Shown in pieces: positions 1-6,672 of a stretch of DNA of 6,878 nt. The notes under the pieces were generated by a model. That model did not search any database. It saw only the letters and a list, made by a program, of their open reading frames with translations, and was not told the DNA's origin. The translations under genes were made by a program, and so were the position numbers. The number at the start of each line of letters is the position of its first letter. Position 1 is the stretch's first letter. Source of the stretch: Porphyromonadaceae bacterium (GTDB taxonomy: Bacteria; Bacteroidota; Bacteroidia; Bacteroidales; Paludibacteraceae); assembly GCA_905372605.1 (NCBI GenBank), contig CAJPPQ010000063.1, positions 1-6,878 of the forward strand, given 5' to 3'.

Positions 1-54
1 GTATTCTTTGCAGTGAGCAATAAGTTTCTTGAAGATTTCTTCCTGTGAAGCCAT
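1..54 (-). CDS. glyS: Glycine--tRNA ligase, N-terminal fragment (cut by window edge)
   Basis: Only the first 18 codons are present, starting at the ATG complementary to 52-54 and reading MASQEEIFKKLIAHCKEY before the sequence runs out at base 1. From memory, this matches the N-terminus of the homodimeric (alpha2) glycyl-tRNA synthetase of Bacteroidota, which begins MAQED(V/I)FKKIVSHCKEYGF and continues into the class II catalytic core. The enzyme charges tRNA-Gly with glycine in the cytoplasm. The gene lies 41 bases downstream of the AlkP-fold gene on the same strand. The gap is AT-rich and has no recognisable TAnnTTTG box or terminator, so read-through from the upstream cluster is plausible. 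The call rests on a short fragment, so the residual doubt concerns identity rather than the presence of a coding start. Confidence 0.8.
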   Translation of the reverse strand, partial: MASQEEIFKKLIAHCKEY

Positions 55-95
55 ATATGTATAATTATTTTAGTTGTGTATATATAACATAATCA

Positions 96-1682
96 CTATT
101 TATGTGTTTTCAGTACAATAGCATTGCCTATCGACGCACTCGGATATGGTATCTGCATTATCTTACAGAGGGTAGGAGCTATATCGGTAACGAAGTGTCG
201 GCTGCCGACTCTCGACTTTTCGAGATTGATGCCGTAAAACAATAGAGGCGAGTACTGTAGAGCCGACGAAGATATTCTGCTCTCGTTGCCATCTGTATCG
301 ATATCGACCCAACCCGAAGAGAGCGAAATCAGAATATCGCCGCAGCGACCGAGACATAGATAATTTTTTAGCCTTACGGCTACATCGGCATTGTCGCCGT
401 TTGCCCTTTGGAGCTGCTCGGCAGAGTATATAGCCGATATACCTCGTATTTGCGACAAGAAAATGAATATATCTCGGAACAATCGCTCTCGGTCGACGTT
501 TCGATTGTCGATTTCGGTATTGTTGAGAAATATATTTCCATCGGCATAGTTCATGACCCATCGCACTTGTCCGTATTTTGCCATAAGGAAGCTATTGAGA
601 AGAGCCATCATACGTTTGCCGTCGAATTTGCCTGTCGGTAGCCTACTGGCGCTGAGAGTTTTCTCCGAAATCACCTCCGACTGTGTGCCGGTGACTACTA
701 TAAGCGTGTGTTCGGTCTTAACCTTTTCGTTTATTATTCGTAGCAGCTCAGACAAATCTCTGTCGAGTCGCAGATAGATATCTTCCTTTTCGGCACAAGT
801 AAGTTCTGACGTCTTATCGAACGCAGTATATGCGTTATATCCAAGGCATAGCATATCGGTATAGTTGTCTGTGCCGAGCGCTTCGATATCGATAGCCTTT
901 TTTGCCAGCTCGTTTACTAATGTATTGGCGTAGGGAGTGTATACGAACGACCCCATCAGCTCGGTAGGCTTTCGCCCCGACGGCGGACTGTAGAAACAAC
1001 CGTCGGCAACGCTGAAAGGCGGGAACAGATACGTATGCAGCGAATAGGTTGGTCGCCACGCTTTTTTTATGAGGTCTGCCAAAAGATTGGCGGAGTTGAG
1101 CGACGAAGCCCAGACCGGTATCTTGCTATAATAATCGGTAGAGGCTATGCTTACTTCGCTGTCTATCCAGACCACTCCGTCGGCATTGTGGCCCCCCATT
1201 ACTATTGCTTTGTCGGCGTCGATGGCGATGGAGACAACCTTCGATTTGGGGCTTGCTATCTTGAGCATATCGGCAATGTTTGTTACCGTCAGGTTGCTTG
1301 CCGAGCGTCCCAACGAAGAGTAGATACCGTGATACGCAGGGTCGTCGGTAACGGATACGAAGTCGTTGTCGAGAGCCGATAGTATTCGGTCGCCGACGAT
1401 ACCGTGTCTCGATGGAGTAGTAGCGGTATGAATCGACGCTACGTCGGTAAGGGGATTCTTCGATATATAGTTGAACTCTACGTTTTCGACGCTTATACCA
1501 CCGTCGACGATACGTCTGAGGCCACCTTCCGAAAGTCTGTTGTAGAGTAGAGTGAGGTGTTCGTTTTTCAGACCGTCGATATTTATGGCTACCACTAGCT
1601 TGGGTTTGTTGTAGTCGGTCGTTTGTGCAAATAGAATATTATTACACAAAAAAAACAATAGCCACAGCAGACGGTAACGCAT
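96..1682 (-). CDS. Secreted AlkP-superfamily protein, probably a catalytically dead pseudophosphatase
   Basis: The 528-residue protein begins with a signal peptide (about 1-20, ending LFAQ) and is predicted to be periplasmic or surface-exposed. The alkaline phosphatase/phosphodiesterase fold is recognisable at both ends: KLVVAINIDG (28-37, with Asp36 where the first metal ligand sits), TTPSRHGIVGD (88-98), GGHNADGVVWID (163-174), and the C-terminal SPLLFYG (478-484) and TDIAPTL (499-505). The central catalytic motifs of PafA-type enzymes are gone. The usual D-x-x-x-H region reads NAYTAFDKTS (283-292), the usual ADHG reads GTQS (332-335), and the usual T-H-V-P before LFYG reads QYSP (476-479). 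A threonine nucleophile in the usual place is doubtful. Similar Bacteroidales proteins, as I recall them, share this pattern, so it looks like an established subfamily and not a decaying gene. The start ATG overlaps the stop of the lnb-like gene by one base (TAATG), suggesting coupled translation. True function unknown. Confidence 0.85.
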   Translation of the reverse strand: MRYRLLWLLFFLCNNILFAQTTDYNKPKLVVAINIDGLKNEHLTLLYNRLSEGGLRRIVDGGISVENVEFNYISKNPLTDVASIHTATTPSRHGIVGDRILSALDNDFVSVTDDPAYHGIYSSLGRSASNLTVTNIADMLKIASPKSKVVSIAIDADKAIVMGGHNADGVVWIDSEVSIASTDYYSKIPVWASSLNSANLLADLIKKAWRPTYSLHTYLFPPFSVADGCFYSPPSGRKPTELMGSFVYTPYANTLVNELAKKAIDIEALGTDNYTDMLCLGYNAYTAFDKTSELTCAEKEDIYLRLDRDLSELLRIINEKVKTEHTLIVVTGTQSEVISEKTLSASRLPTGKFDGKRMMALLNSFLMAKYGQVRWVMNYADGNIFLNNTEIDNRNVDRERLFRDIFIFLSQIRGISAIYSAEQLQRANGDNADVAVRLKNYLCLGRCGDILISLSSGWVDIDTDGNESRISSSALQYSPLLFYGINLEKSRVGSRHFVTDIAPTLCKIMQIPYPSASIGNAIVLKTHK

Positions 1683-2878
1683 TATTGGTATTTCTTATAG
1701 AAATTTTGTTGGAAAAACATCAGCGAACGTACCAGCATCATAGCCATAAGAGCAAGGAACGAGGCGTGCATTACTTGTATGCGAAGCACGAATATTATTA
1801 TAGCAATAATAGTAGTAAGTGCATTGAATATTGCGAAATACGATAGATGTCTCCTCCATTTCTTGTTCAGAATCAACAGCGAGAATACGAGCATCAGCGG
1901 ATTTGCCCAGAGTAGATTGTAGTTTGGCGATACCAAAGGGTGTACCGAGAAAAACATAAGATAAAACACTACCGTACCGATAAGTCCGAAGACGAAAAAC
2001 AAGACAAAGTCTATGATAGCGAAATATTTATCTATACGCCAGCACCAAAACGACAGAAATATCACTACCACCATCAGCAGCGAGCATACAAACGTGGGGC
2101 GGAGGAGCGAATGCTCCGAAGGTTTCGCCGTAGGGAAGCGACATATCGTTCCCGCGGAGGCAACTAACGGTACCGATAATGTATCGGTAGTAAGCTGTGT
2201 ATTAGCCACGAACTCCATCGTATACTTTGGGAAAGCTATCAGAGCGTCGGGCGATATTTGCCTATCGGCAGGCTCGCCTATTACGATGTCTATGGCGAAT
2301 CGCTGCCAATTGTCGCGTCCGAGGAACTGCTCGAATACAGCGCGGTAAGTAGTGGGACGAAACGGATAGTCGATTATCATAGTCGTGCCGTAGCGGTCGA
2401 GTACCTTTTTTATAATAAAATACACGCGAGTAGCGCAGTTGTCGTAGACGAAGTTGTAGCGGTAGGTTCTGTTTTCGGGCAGAGCATTCTCTTCCAAAGC
2501 ATCGTAGAGCGTCTGGCGTTCGTCGGCGGTAAGGTTGAGTATCTGCTCGTATATCGTCGAGCGACGAGCCATATAGCTGTCGACGAAGTCGTCCGTATCG
2601 TATACGGCGAGTATATAGTCGGTGGCACCTTTAACGAATTTGGCGGTGAAAAATGGTGTATCAAAGTCGAATATACCGTAGTTGTAAGCTTTGTCGATAC
2701 CGTTTGCGGGGTCGCAAACCCTGATGGCGCTATGCCAAAAACGCTCGTAAATGGCGGTAGAAGGTTCGCATGTAAGGAGCGAAATGTATGCCTTGTCGGA
2801 TAGCTCCGTATGGGCGGCGGCAGAGGTCGATACCAATAGCGACACTATTAACAACAGTTGCGACAGTAACCTTTTCAT
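1682..2878 (-). CDS. lnb: Lnb-type lipoprotein N-acyltransferase (DUF4105 periplasmic domain plus membrane domain)
   Basis: This 398-residue protein has a signal peptide or anchor (1-22), a periplasmic domain of the DUF4105/Lnb_N family (about 25-220), a linker, and five likely membrane helices (about 260-280, 285-310, 323-338, 345-366, 369-390). Family hallmarks are FWHSAIRVCDP (47-57), YNYGIFDFDTPFF (65-77) and YNFVYDNCATR (141-151); His49 and Cys148 are the likely catalytic pair. The loop HPLVSPNYNLLWANP (313-327) also recurs in the family. In Bacteroides, a protein of this family called Lnb was reported to add the third, amide-linked acyl chain to the N-terminal cysteine of lipoproteins, replacing Lnt. 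The same role here is inferred from domain order. An in-frame TTG at 2884 adds two residues; the ATG at 2878 is preferred because it begins the signal peptide MKRLLSQLLL. It follows the glucosaminidase gene by 17 bases. Confidence 0.8.
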   Translation of the reverse strand: MKRLLSQLLLIVSLLVSTSAAAHTELSDKAYISLLTCEPSTAIYERFWHSAIRVCDPANGIDKAYNYGIFDFDTPFFTAKFVKGATDYILAVYDTDDFVDSYMARRSTIYEQILNLTADERQTLYDALEENALPENRTYRYNFVYDNCATRVYFIIKKVLDRYGTTMIIDYPFRPTTYRAVFEQFLGRDNWQRFAIDIVIGEPADRQISPDALIAFPKYTMEFVANTQLTTDTLSVPLVASAGTICRFPTAKPSEHSLLRPTFVCSLLMVVVIFLSFWCWRIDKYFAIIDFVLFFVFGLIGTVVFYLMFFSVHPLVSPNYNLLWANPLMLVFSLLILNKKWRRHLSYFAIFNALTTIIAIIIFVLRIQVMHASFLALMAMMLVRSLMFFQQNFYKKYQ

Positions 2879-2895
2879 CTCCAATCGTTTATTCT

Positions 2896-3864
2896 TTATT
2901 TATGGAAAAATAGCGTCATTCCGTCGGTGGCGGGTGTGCCGTAAGGTAGGTTGTTGATGCTGTACAATGCTTTGAGTGTAATGCCGTACCTTTGGGCTAC
3001 CGAATGCATCGAGTCGCCGATACGTACGTTGTAGCTGCGAATGGAAGAGTCGCCGCTGCTGCGTTTCTTGCACAAATATATATATGTGCCGGCACGCAGG
3101 GTGAAGTCTTCGTACATATCGTTGCAGTATAGCATAAACTTTATGTTTGTCTTATCGAGTGAGGCGGCTATTTGTGCCATTGTGGCATCTTTTTTGAGTA
3201 TGTAGCACGTCCTGCCGTTGTTTCGCGTCTTACTCAGTAGGTCTGAATAGTCGACTACTCCGCTCGAATGTCTTTTGCCAATGGGGTCTTTAGTCTTTGT
3301 TTCAGCTTCGACTGTCGTCTTAGAGCGTCTGTCGGTATTGTCTGTAGTGCTGCTGAAATTTTCGTATACGAGCTCTTCCAGACCATAATCTTCAATGATT
3401 TTGATAAGTTTATCGGCGTAGTTTACGTCGGTAGCATATCCGAGCCTCCGCAGTTCTCTTGCCCACGTCTTGTAATCTTTGAGCGGAATATCGTAGAGCG
3501 AAGCGTAGCGGTCGCGTTTGAGGAATAGCGAGTGGTCTTCGTACGACTCTATCGGTTTGTTGTACCAGCGGAAACATTCTTGGATGTTGTCGTCGTCTTT
3601 GTTTATAGTCTTACCCGACCAGTTGCTGCCACACTTGATACCGAAATGGTTATTGCCTTTGACGGCTAGCATACTTCTACCTGCGTTAGATTCGATGAGA
3701 GCCTGAGCCATTGTTATCGACGCCGGGATACCGTGCCGATATTGCTCTTTTATCGCTAACGATTTGTATTGCTCAATGTACGCCAAATAGTCTTTGCTTA
3801 TGTTCTGAGCCGAAAGACCTATAAATACAAGCAGCGAGACTACTATAAATATGTTTCTTCTCAT
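2896..3864 (-). CDS. Secreted LysM-containing glucosaminidase (peptidoglycan hydrolase)
   Basis: The 322-residue protein has a clear signal peptide (1-19, MRRNIFIVVSLLVFIGLSAQ) and then a GH73-type glucosaminidase domain (about 25-165). This contains ITMAQALIESNAGRS (50-64), with Glu58 as the likely catalytic acid, followed by NNHFGIKC (71-78) and WARELRRLGYATD (134-146). A charged, Ser/Thr-rich linker (170-200) leads to a degenerate LysM-like stretch (about 221-264) and a better C-terminal LysM (277-320, YNVRIGDSMHSVAQRYGI). The enzyme should bind peptidoglycan through LysM and cut glycan strands between GlcNAc and MurNAc, for example in remodelling or daughter-cell separation. The frame stays open to an ATG at 3981, but that 39-residue extension is polar, hides the signal peptide and spans the promoter box at 3918-3925, so 3864 is chosen. 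It is the first gene of a three- or four-gene cluster. Confidence 0.9.
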   Translation of the reverse strand: MRRNIFIVVSLLVFIGLSAQNISKDYLAYIEQYKSLAIKEQYRHGIPASITMAQALIESNAGRSMLAVKGNNHFGIKCGSNWSGKTINKDDDNIQECFRWYNKPIESYEDHSLFLKRDRYASLYDIPLKDYKTWARELRRLGYATDVNYADKLIKIIEDYGLEELVYENFSSTTDNTDRRSKTTVEAETKTKDPIGKRHSSGVVDYSDLLSKTRNNGRTCYILKKDATMAQIAASLDKTNIKFMLYCNDMYEDFTLRAGTYIYLCKKRSSGDSSIRSYNVRIGDSMHSVAQRYGITLKALYSINNLPYGTPATDGMTLFFHK

Positions 3865-3917
3865 ATCGGATTTATGATTTTGGATTATGTGATTAATAAG
3901 TTTTGCTTTCGAGGATG

Positions 3918-3925
3918 CAAATATA
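3918..3925 (-). promoter_or_regulatory. Promoter -7 box for the glucosaminidase-lnb-AlkP cluster
   Basis: On the minus strand this reads TATATTTG followed by CA, an exact match to the Bacteroidota -7 consensus TAnnTTTG. Transcription would begin near 3911, giving a leader of about 47 bases before the ATG at 3864. The -33 element is poor: only a TTTC lies upstream (3940-3943), and at 14 bases the spacing is short. Its position inside the longer open frame argues against the ATG at 3981. Confidence 0.6.
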
Positions 3926-4050
3926 CTATTTTTTTTCGGGAAATAGGCTGCTACTGCGTTTTTATTCGTAGCCACCCACATGCAATGAGTTTTTCATATA
4001 CCTCTACCATAAGCGATACCAGATAGTATTATCTATAATGTTTGGAAACG

Positions 4051-4083
4051 AAAAAGTGTCCTCTATCTCAGATAGAGGACACT
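4051..4083 (-). terminator. Intrinsic terminator of the gldJ-like gene
   Basis: Bases 4055-4083 form an inverted repeat with 14-base arms and a single central base. Folded as RNA this is a stem of about 13 pairs with a three-base loop. On the minus strand the hairpin is followed at once by five T residues (4055-4051). It lies 32 bases after the stop of the gldJ-like gene and separates that gene cleanly from the downstream glucosaminidase cluster. No T-run follows it on the plus strand, so it acts in the minus direction. Confidence 0.9.
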
Positions 4084-4115
4084 CAAACTTAATTATAAAC
4101 TATTAAAAAAAACTT

Positions 4116-5567
4116 TTATCGTCTATTCTTCTTACCACCGACGGCACTCATAGCACAGCGGAAACCGATATCGCTTGCTTTATCTTTCTGGTCTAACCAG
4201 CGACGTCGCGACGGATTGAGCCATATACCTCTGTCTTTCCAGCTACCGCCTTTGTATACGCGAGCGGTATTCGATATCATAGTAGCTTGTTCGATAGGAG
4301 TAGCATTGACATAAATTAATACCGAGTCTCCTACAGTCGAGGGAAGGTCTCCGTCTTTGAAGTCTCTTACGTCGCGTCCTTTCTGATAGAACTGTTTATC
4401 GTCTACCAAATATCTACGCATGCTGTCGCGAACTTCTTGTTCCATAGGAGGCATTCTGTCGAGTATCGACTCTGCATAAGCCGAATCCGATACCCAATTA
4501 TTTCCTCTGAACGGACTGAGTTCGTCCATTAATTCGTCAGTAGTAGCACGATATACGTCGAGCACCCATTCGTTTACATTTCCTGCCATATTATACAATC
4601 CGTATGCGTTTGGCAGATAGAAGTCTACAGGTACAGTCATAGAATTGTTGCCTGTAAAACCTACTTGGTCACCGCGTCCTCTTACGAAATTGGCTAAGAA
4701 TTTTCCTCTATTTTTACCCTTTTCCATATAGCGAAGCTGATAGCCTGCCCAAGGGAAAGTCATACCTTCGTCGTAGTTTTCTTTGTGAGGGATGGCACCG
4801 TAAGCGGCATATTCCCATTCAGCCTCTGTCGGCAAGCGAAACTCGGCATCGTATATTACACCGTCGAGGTCTATGTTTTCTTCTCTGCCGTTTTCTCTCA
4901 TATATTCGTTTTTCTTGGCGGTGGTGAAGATAAATTTACCGTATTCGTTAGGTTCGGCGTTTTGGATATTTGCATTTACCGTTTCCAAATCGATGAAATC
5001 GATGTAACGTCTATCGATGAGAATTCTTTCGTTTGCTCTGTCGGTACGCCAAGTGCAATAGTCCATTGCCTGCTCCCAACTTACTCCTACCACAGGATAG
5101 TATCCATAGGCTACATGCGAATAGTAGTTTTTTACTTGCGGATCGTTATATGCGAGCTCCGAACGCCAAACGGTCTCGTCGGGTAGGGCAGCGAGATATT
5201 TCTTGGGGTCGTGTGCATATACACCTTGCATCCAAGCTACATATTCTCGCCAGTTGATATTGGTTACCTCAAATTCGTCGAGGAAAAATCCTGCTACCTC
5301 AACTCTGCGTTTACTTGCATTCTGCTGCGAAGATACGTTGTCTTCGTTTTGTCCTTTTACATACGAACCTGTTTCTATGTAGACACAGCCCGGAGGAATC
5401 ATCCCGTCGTAAGTACTTTTTACGTTGAAAAAGCCTTTGTTTGGTTTGTTGTAAGCCCAACCCGTACGTTCCGAGCCGTCAGAGCCTAAACCCGACTTCT
5501 TGCTACCGCATCCTGCAACCACAAGAGACAACAATACCAATCCTAAAATACCTTTTGAAACTTTCAT
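4116..5567 (-). CDS. gldJ: GldJ-like SUMF1-fold outer-membrane lipoprotein
   Basis: The 483-residue protein has a lipoprotein signal peptide (1-19) with lipobox VVAG-C, the lipid-bearing residue being Cys20, and then one long SUMF1/FGE-like domain (about 54-475). Landmarks are PVVGVSWEQAMDYCTWRTDR (158-177), FRLPTEAEWEYAA (243-255), FVRGRGDQVGFTGN (294-307), YGLYNMAGNVNEWVLDVYR (322-340), KGGSWKDR (439-446) and SDIGFRCA (465-472). The paired cysteines used by formylglycine-generating enzyme just before the last motif are absent, so a structural role is likely. GldJ and GldK/PorK are paralogues. The WRTDR, RGRGD and NVNEWVxDVYR patterns and the single-gene layout resemble GldJ more, although the length also fits PorK. 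In Flavobacterium, GldJ is needed for gliding and supports the GldK-containing type IX secretion machinery. The gene has its own promoter and terminator, and porU, porV or gldL are not beside it. Confidence 0.8.
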   Translation of the reverse strand: MKVSKGILGLVLLSLVVAGCGSKKSGLGSDGSERTGWAYNKPNKGFFNVKSTYDGMIPPGCVYIETGSYVKGQNEDNVSSQQNASKRRVEVAGFFLDEFEVTNINWREYVAWMQGVYAHDPKKYLAALPDETVWRSELAYNDPQVKNYYSHVAYGYYPVVGVSWEQAMDYCTWRTDRANERILIDRRYIDFIDLETVNANIQNAEPNEYGKFIFTTAKKNEYMRENGREENIDLDGVIYDAEFRLPTEAEWEYAAYGAIPHKENYDEGMTFPWAGYQLRYMEKGKNRGKFLANFVRGRGDQVGFTGNNSMTVPVDFYLPNAYGLYNMAGNVNEWVLDVYRATTDELMDELSPFRGNNWVSDSAYAESILDRMPPMEQEVRDSMRRYLVDDKQFYQKGRDVRDFKDGDLPSTVGDSVLIYVNATPIEQATMISNTARVYKGGSWKDRGIWLNPSRRRWLDQKDKASDIGFRCAMSAVGGKKNRR

Positions 5568-5627
5568 AGATAATCGAAATATTTATTACATTATTTATTT
5601 GCGTTCTTAGAATATTGTTCTAACGTG

Positions 5628-5656
5628 CAAAATTATAAAATTATTTTATTTACAAA
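5628..5656 (-). promoter_or_regulatory. Promoter of the gldJ-like gene
   Basis: The minus strand carries TTTG (5656-5653), a 17-base AT-rich spacer and TAATTTTG (5635-5628), followed by CA. Both elements match the Bacteroidota -33 TTTG and -7 TAnnTTTG consensus at near-normal spacing. The expected start of transcription is near 5621, leaving an AT-rich leader of about 54 bases before the ATG at 5567. This is the strongest promoter in the window by sequence. Confidence 0.75.
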
Positions 5657-5762
5657 AACCTTTTTCACTACTTTTTTTATATCACCTATGCTTTTTACAA
5701 TCGAAATTAATGTCTTTCTCTGGTATAATACAGATAATTAAAAGATTCCGAGGAGTAAAAAA

Positions 5763-6650
5763 TCACTCGTTTTTTTCTACCAAATAAATTTGAATCGTAT
5801 TGAATATAGTCTGCCAAATAATATAAGCTCCCGCACTTGTCGCTACCACAGGATTGAAATAACTATTTGCAAGCCAGATAGCAAATATAGTGTTTTTTTG
5901 TCCGAGTGCCTGTCCGGCAGCTATGGTCTGCCCATACGGTTTACCAACAAGTTTACCAACAAAAAACTGTAACAGACACACAACCAACGCTCCCAGCATA
6001 AGTGCTATCACCGACAGACCTATAACTTGGTCTTCGATGAAATTTTTCGTGAGCTTGGCGATAACTATTATCAACGAAAACGACCATATATAGAAAGCCA
6101 ATCCGCTGTTTTTCGCTACTATATCGTTGATTTTCGGTAAACGTCTGATAACAAAAGACAATAGGAACGGACATATAAGCAGTGGAAATATCATACTGAA
6201 TATTTTCATAAACAGCGAGAAAAATCCTATGTTGGAGTTATTTTGCTGCATAATGGGATATACAAGCGGTATAAATACAGCCATCACCAGATTTGCATAC
6301 AGCGTATAAGATGCTACAAATTCGATATTGCCTTTCAGTTTTTGGGTGATGACAGCCGCTGCCGTCGCCGTAGGGCAAAAGATACAAATCATTATACCTT
6401 GAGCCAAGAGTATATCGAACGAACGTAGAAGATAGAATACCACAATACTGAAAATTAACTGTATAAGTATAAGCCAAAGATGTAGTATCGATGGACGAAG
6501 ATGAGCATAATTTATTTTGGAAAAAGTGAAAAACAACATAGAAAAAATAAGGTAAGGAGTAAGAAAATGCAAGTATCCAAACCATTTGTAACCCACCATC
6601 CCCAACAATATGGATATAGGCATCGTATATCTTCTGAGTATCTTCAACAT
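5763..6650 (-). CDS. BASS-family (bile acid:sodium symporter-like) transporter, possibly not sodium-coupled
   Basis: This integral inner-membrane protein of 295 residues has about nine or ten hydrophobic helices and no signal peptide. Numbered from the chosen start, CPTATAAAV (92-100) matches the TM4 segment of BASS proteins, and AGQALGQKNTIFAIWLA (245-261) matches the TM9 crossover segment. Family members carry bile acids, pantoate, pyruvate or other organic anions; the substrate here cannot be told. Aligned by eye with the ASBT-type motif E-x-G-x-Q-N, this protein has A-L-G-Q-K-N, so the sodium-ligand Glu and Gln appear replaced by Ala and Lys. The TM4 Ser-Asn pair appears to be Ala-Ala. 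The ATG at 6650 is chosen over one at 6665: the promoter box at 6673-6680 puts transcription start near 6666, and homologues I recall begin MLKxLxxxT(L/M)P. No clear terminator follows. Confidence 0.85.
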   Translation of the reverse strand: MLKILRRYTMPISILLGMVGYKWFGYLHFLTPYLIFSMLFFTFSKINYAHLRPSILHLWLILIQLIFSIVVFYLLRSFDILLAQGIMICIFCPTATAAAVITQKLKGNIEFVASYTLYANLVMAVFIPLVYPIMQQNNSNIGFFSLFMKIFSMIFPLLICPFLLSFVIRRLPKINDIVAKNSGLAFYIWSFSLIIVIAKLTKNFIEDQVIGLSVIALMLGALVVCLLQFFVGKLVGKPYGQTIAAGQALGQKNTIFAIWLANSYFNPVVATSAGAYIIWQTIFNTIQIYLVEKNE

Positions 6651-6672
6651 TGGCTTTTCGTTCATGAGCCTG

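Noticed and set aside
2258..2803. 181-codon open frame on the plus strand
   Set aside because: It lies wholly opposite the lnb-like gene, has no recognisable domain, signal or promoter, and has the composition expected of an antisense shadow of a TCG/CGA-rich gene.
2879..2884. TTG start for the lnb-like gene at 2884
   Set aside because: It adds only two residues, and the ATG at 2878 begins the natural positively charged signal sequence.
3865..3981. N-terminal extension of the glucosaminidase to an upstream ATG at 3981
   Set aside because: It would bury the signal peptide 40 residues in and would span an exact TAnnTTTG promoter box at 3918-3925; the ATG at 3864 starts directly with the signal peptide.
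4020..4036. Short inverted repeat AGATA-GTAT-TATCT after the gldJ terminator
   Set aside because: Five AT-rich pairs are expected by chance in such a region, and no promoter or gene uses it.
4116..5567. Formylglycine-generating sulfatase-activating enzyme
   Set aside because: The SUMF1 fold is present but the cysteine pair needed for catalysis is absent near the C-terminus, and the lipoprotein signal plus GldJ-like motifs indicate a structural lipoprotein.
5750..5776. Possible hairpin and T run at the transporter 3' end
   Set aside because: Only four or five pairs form, the T run follows on the plus strand where no gene ends, and on the minus strand no T run follows the stem.
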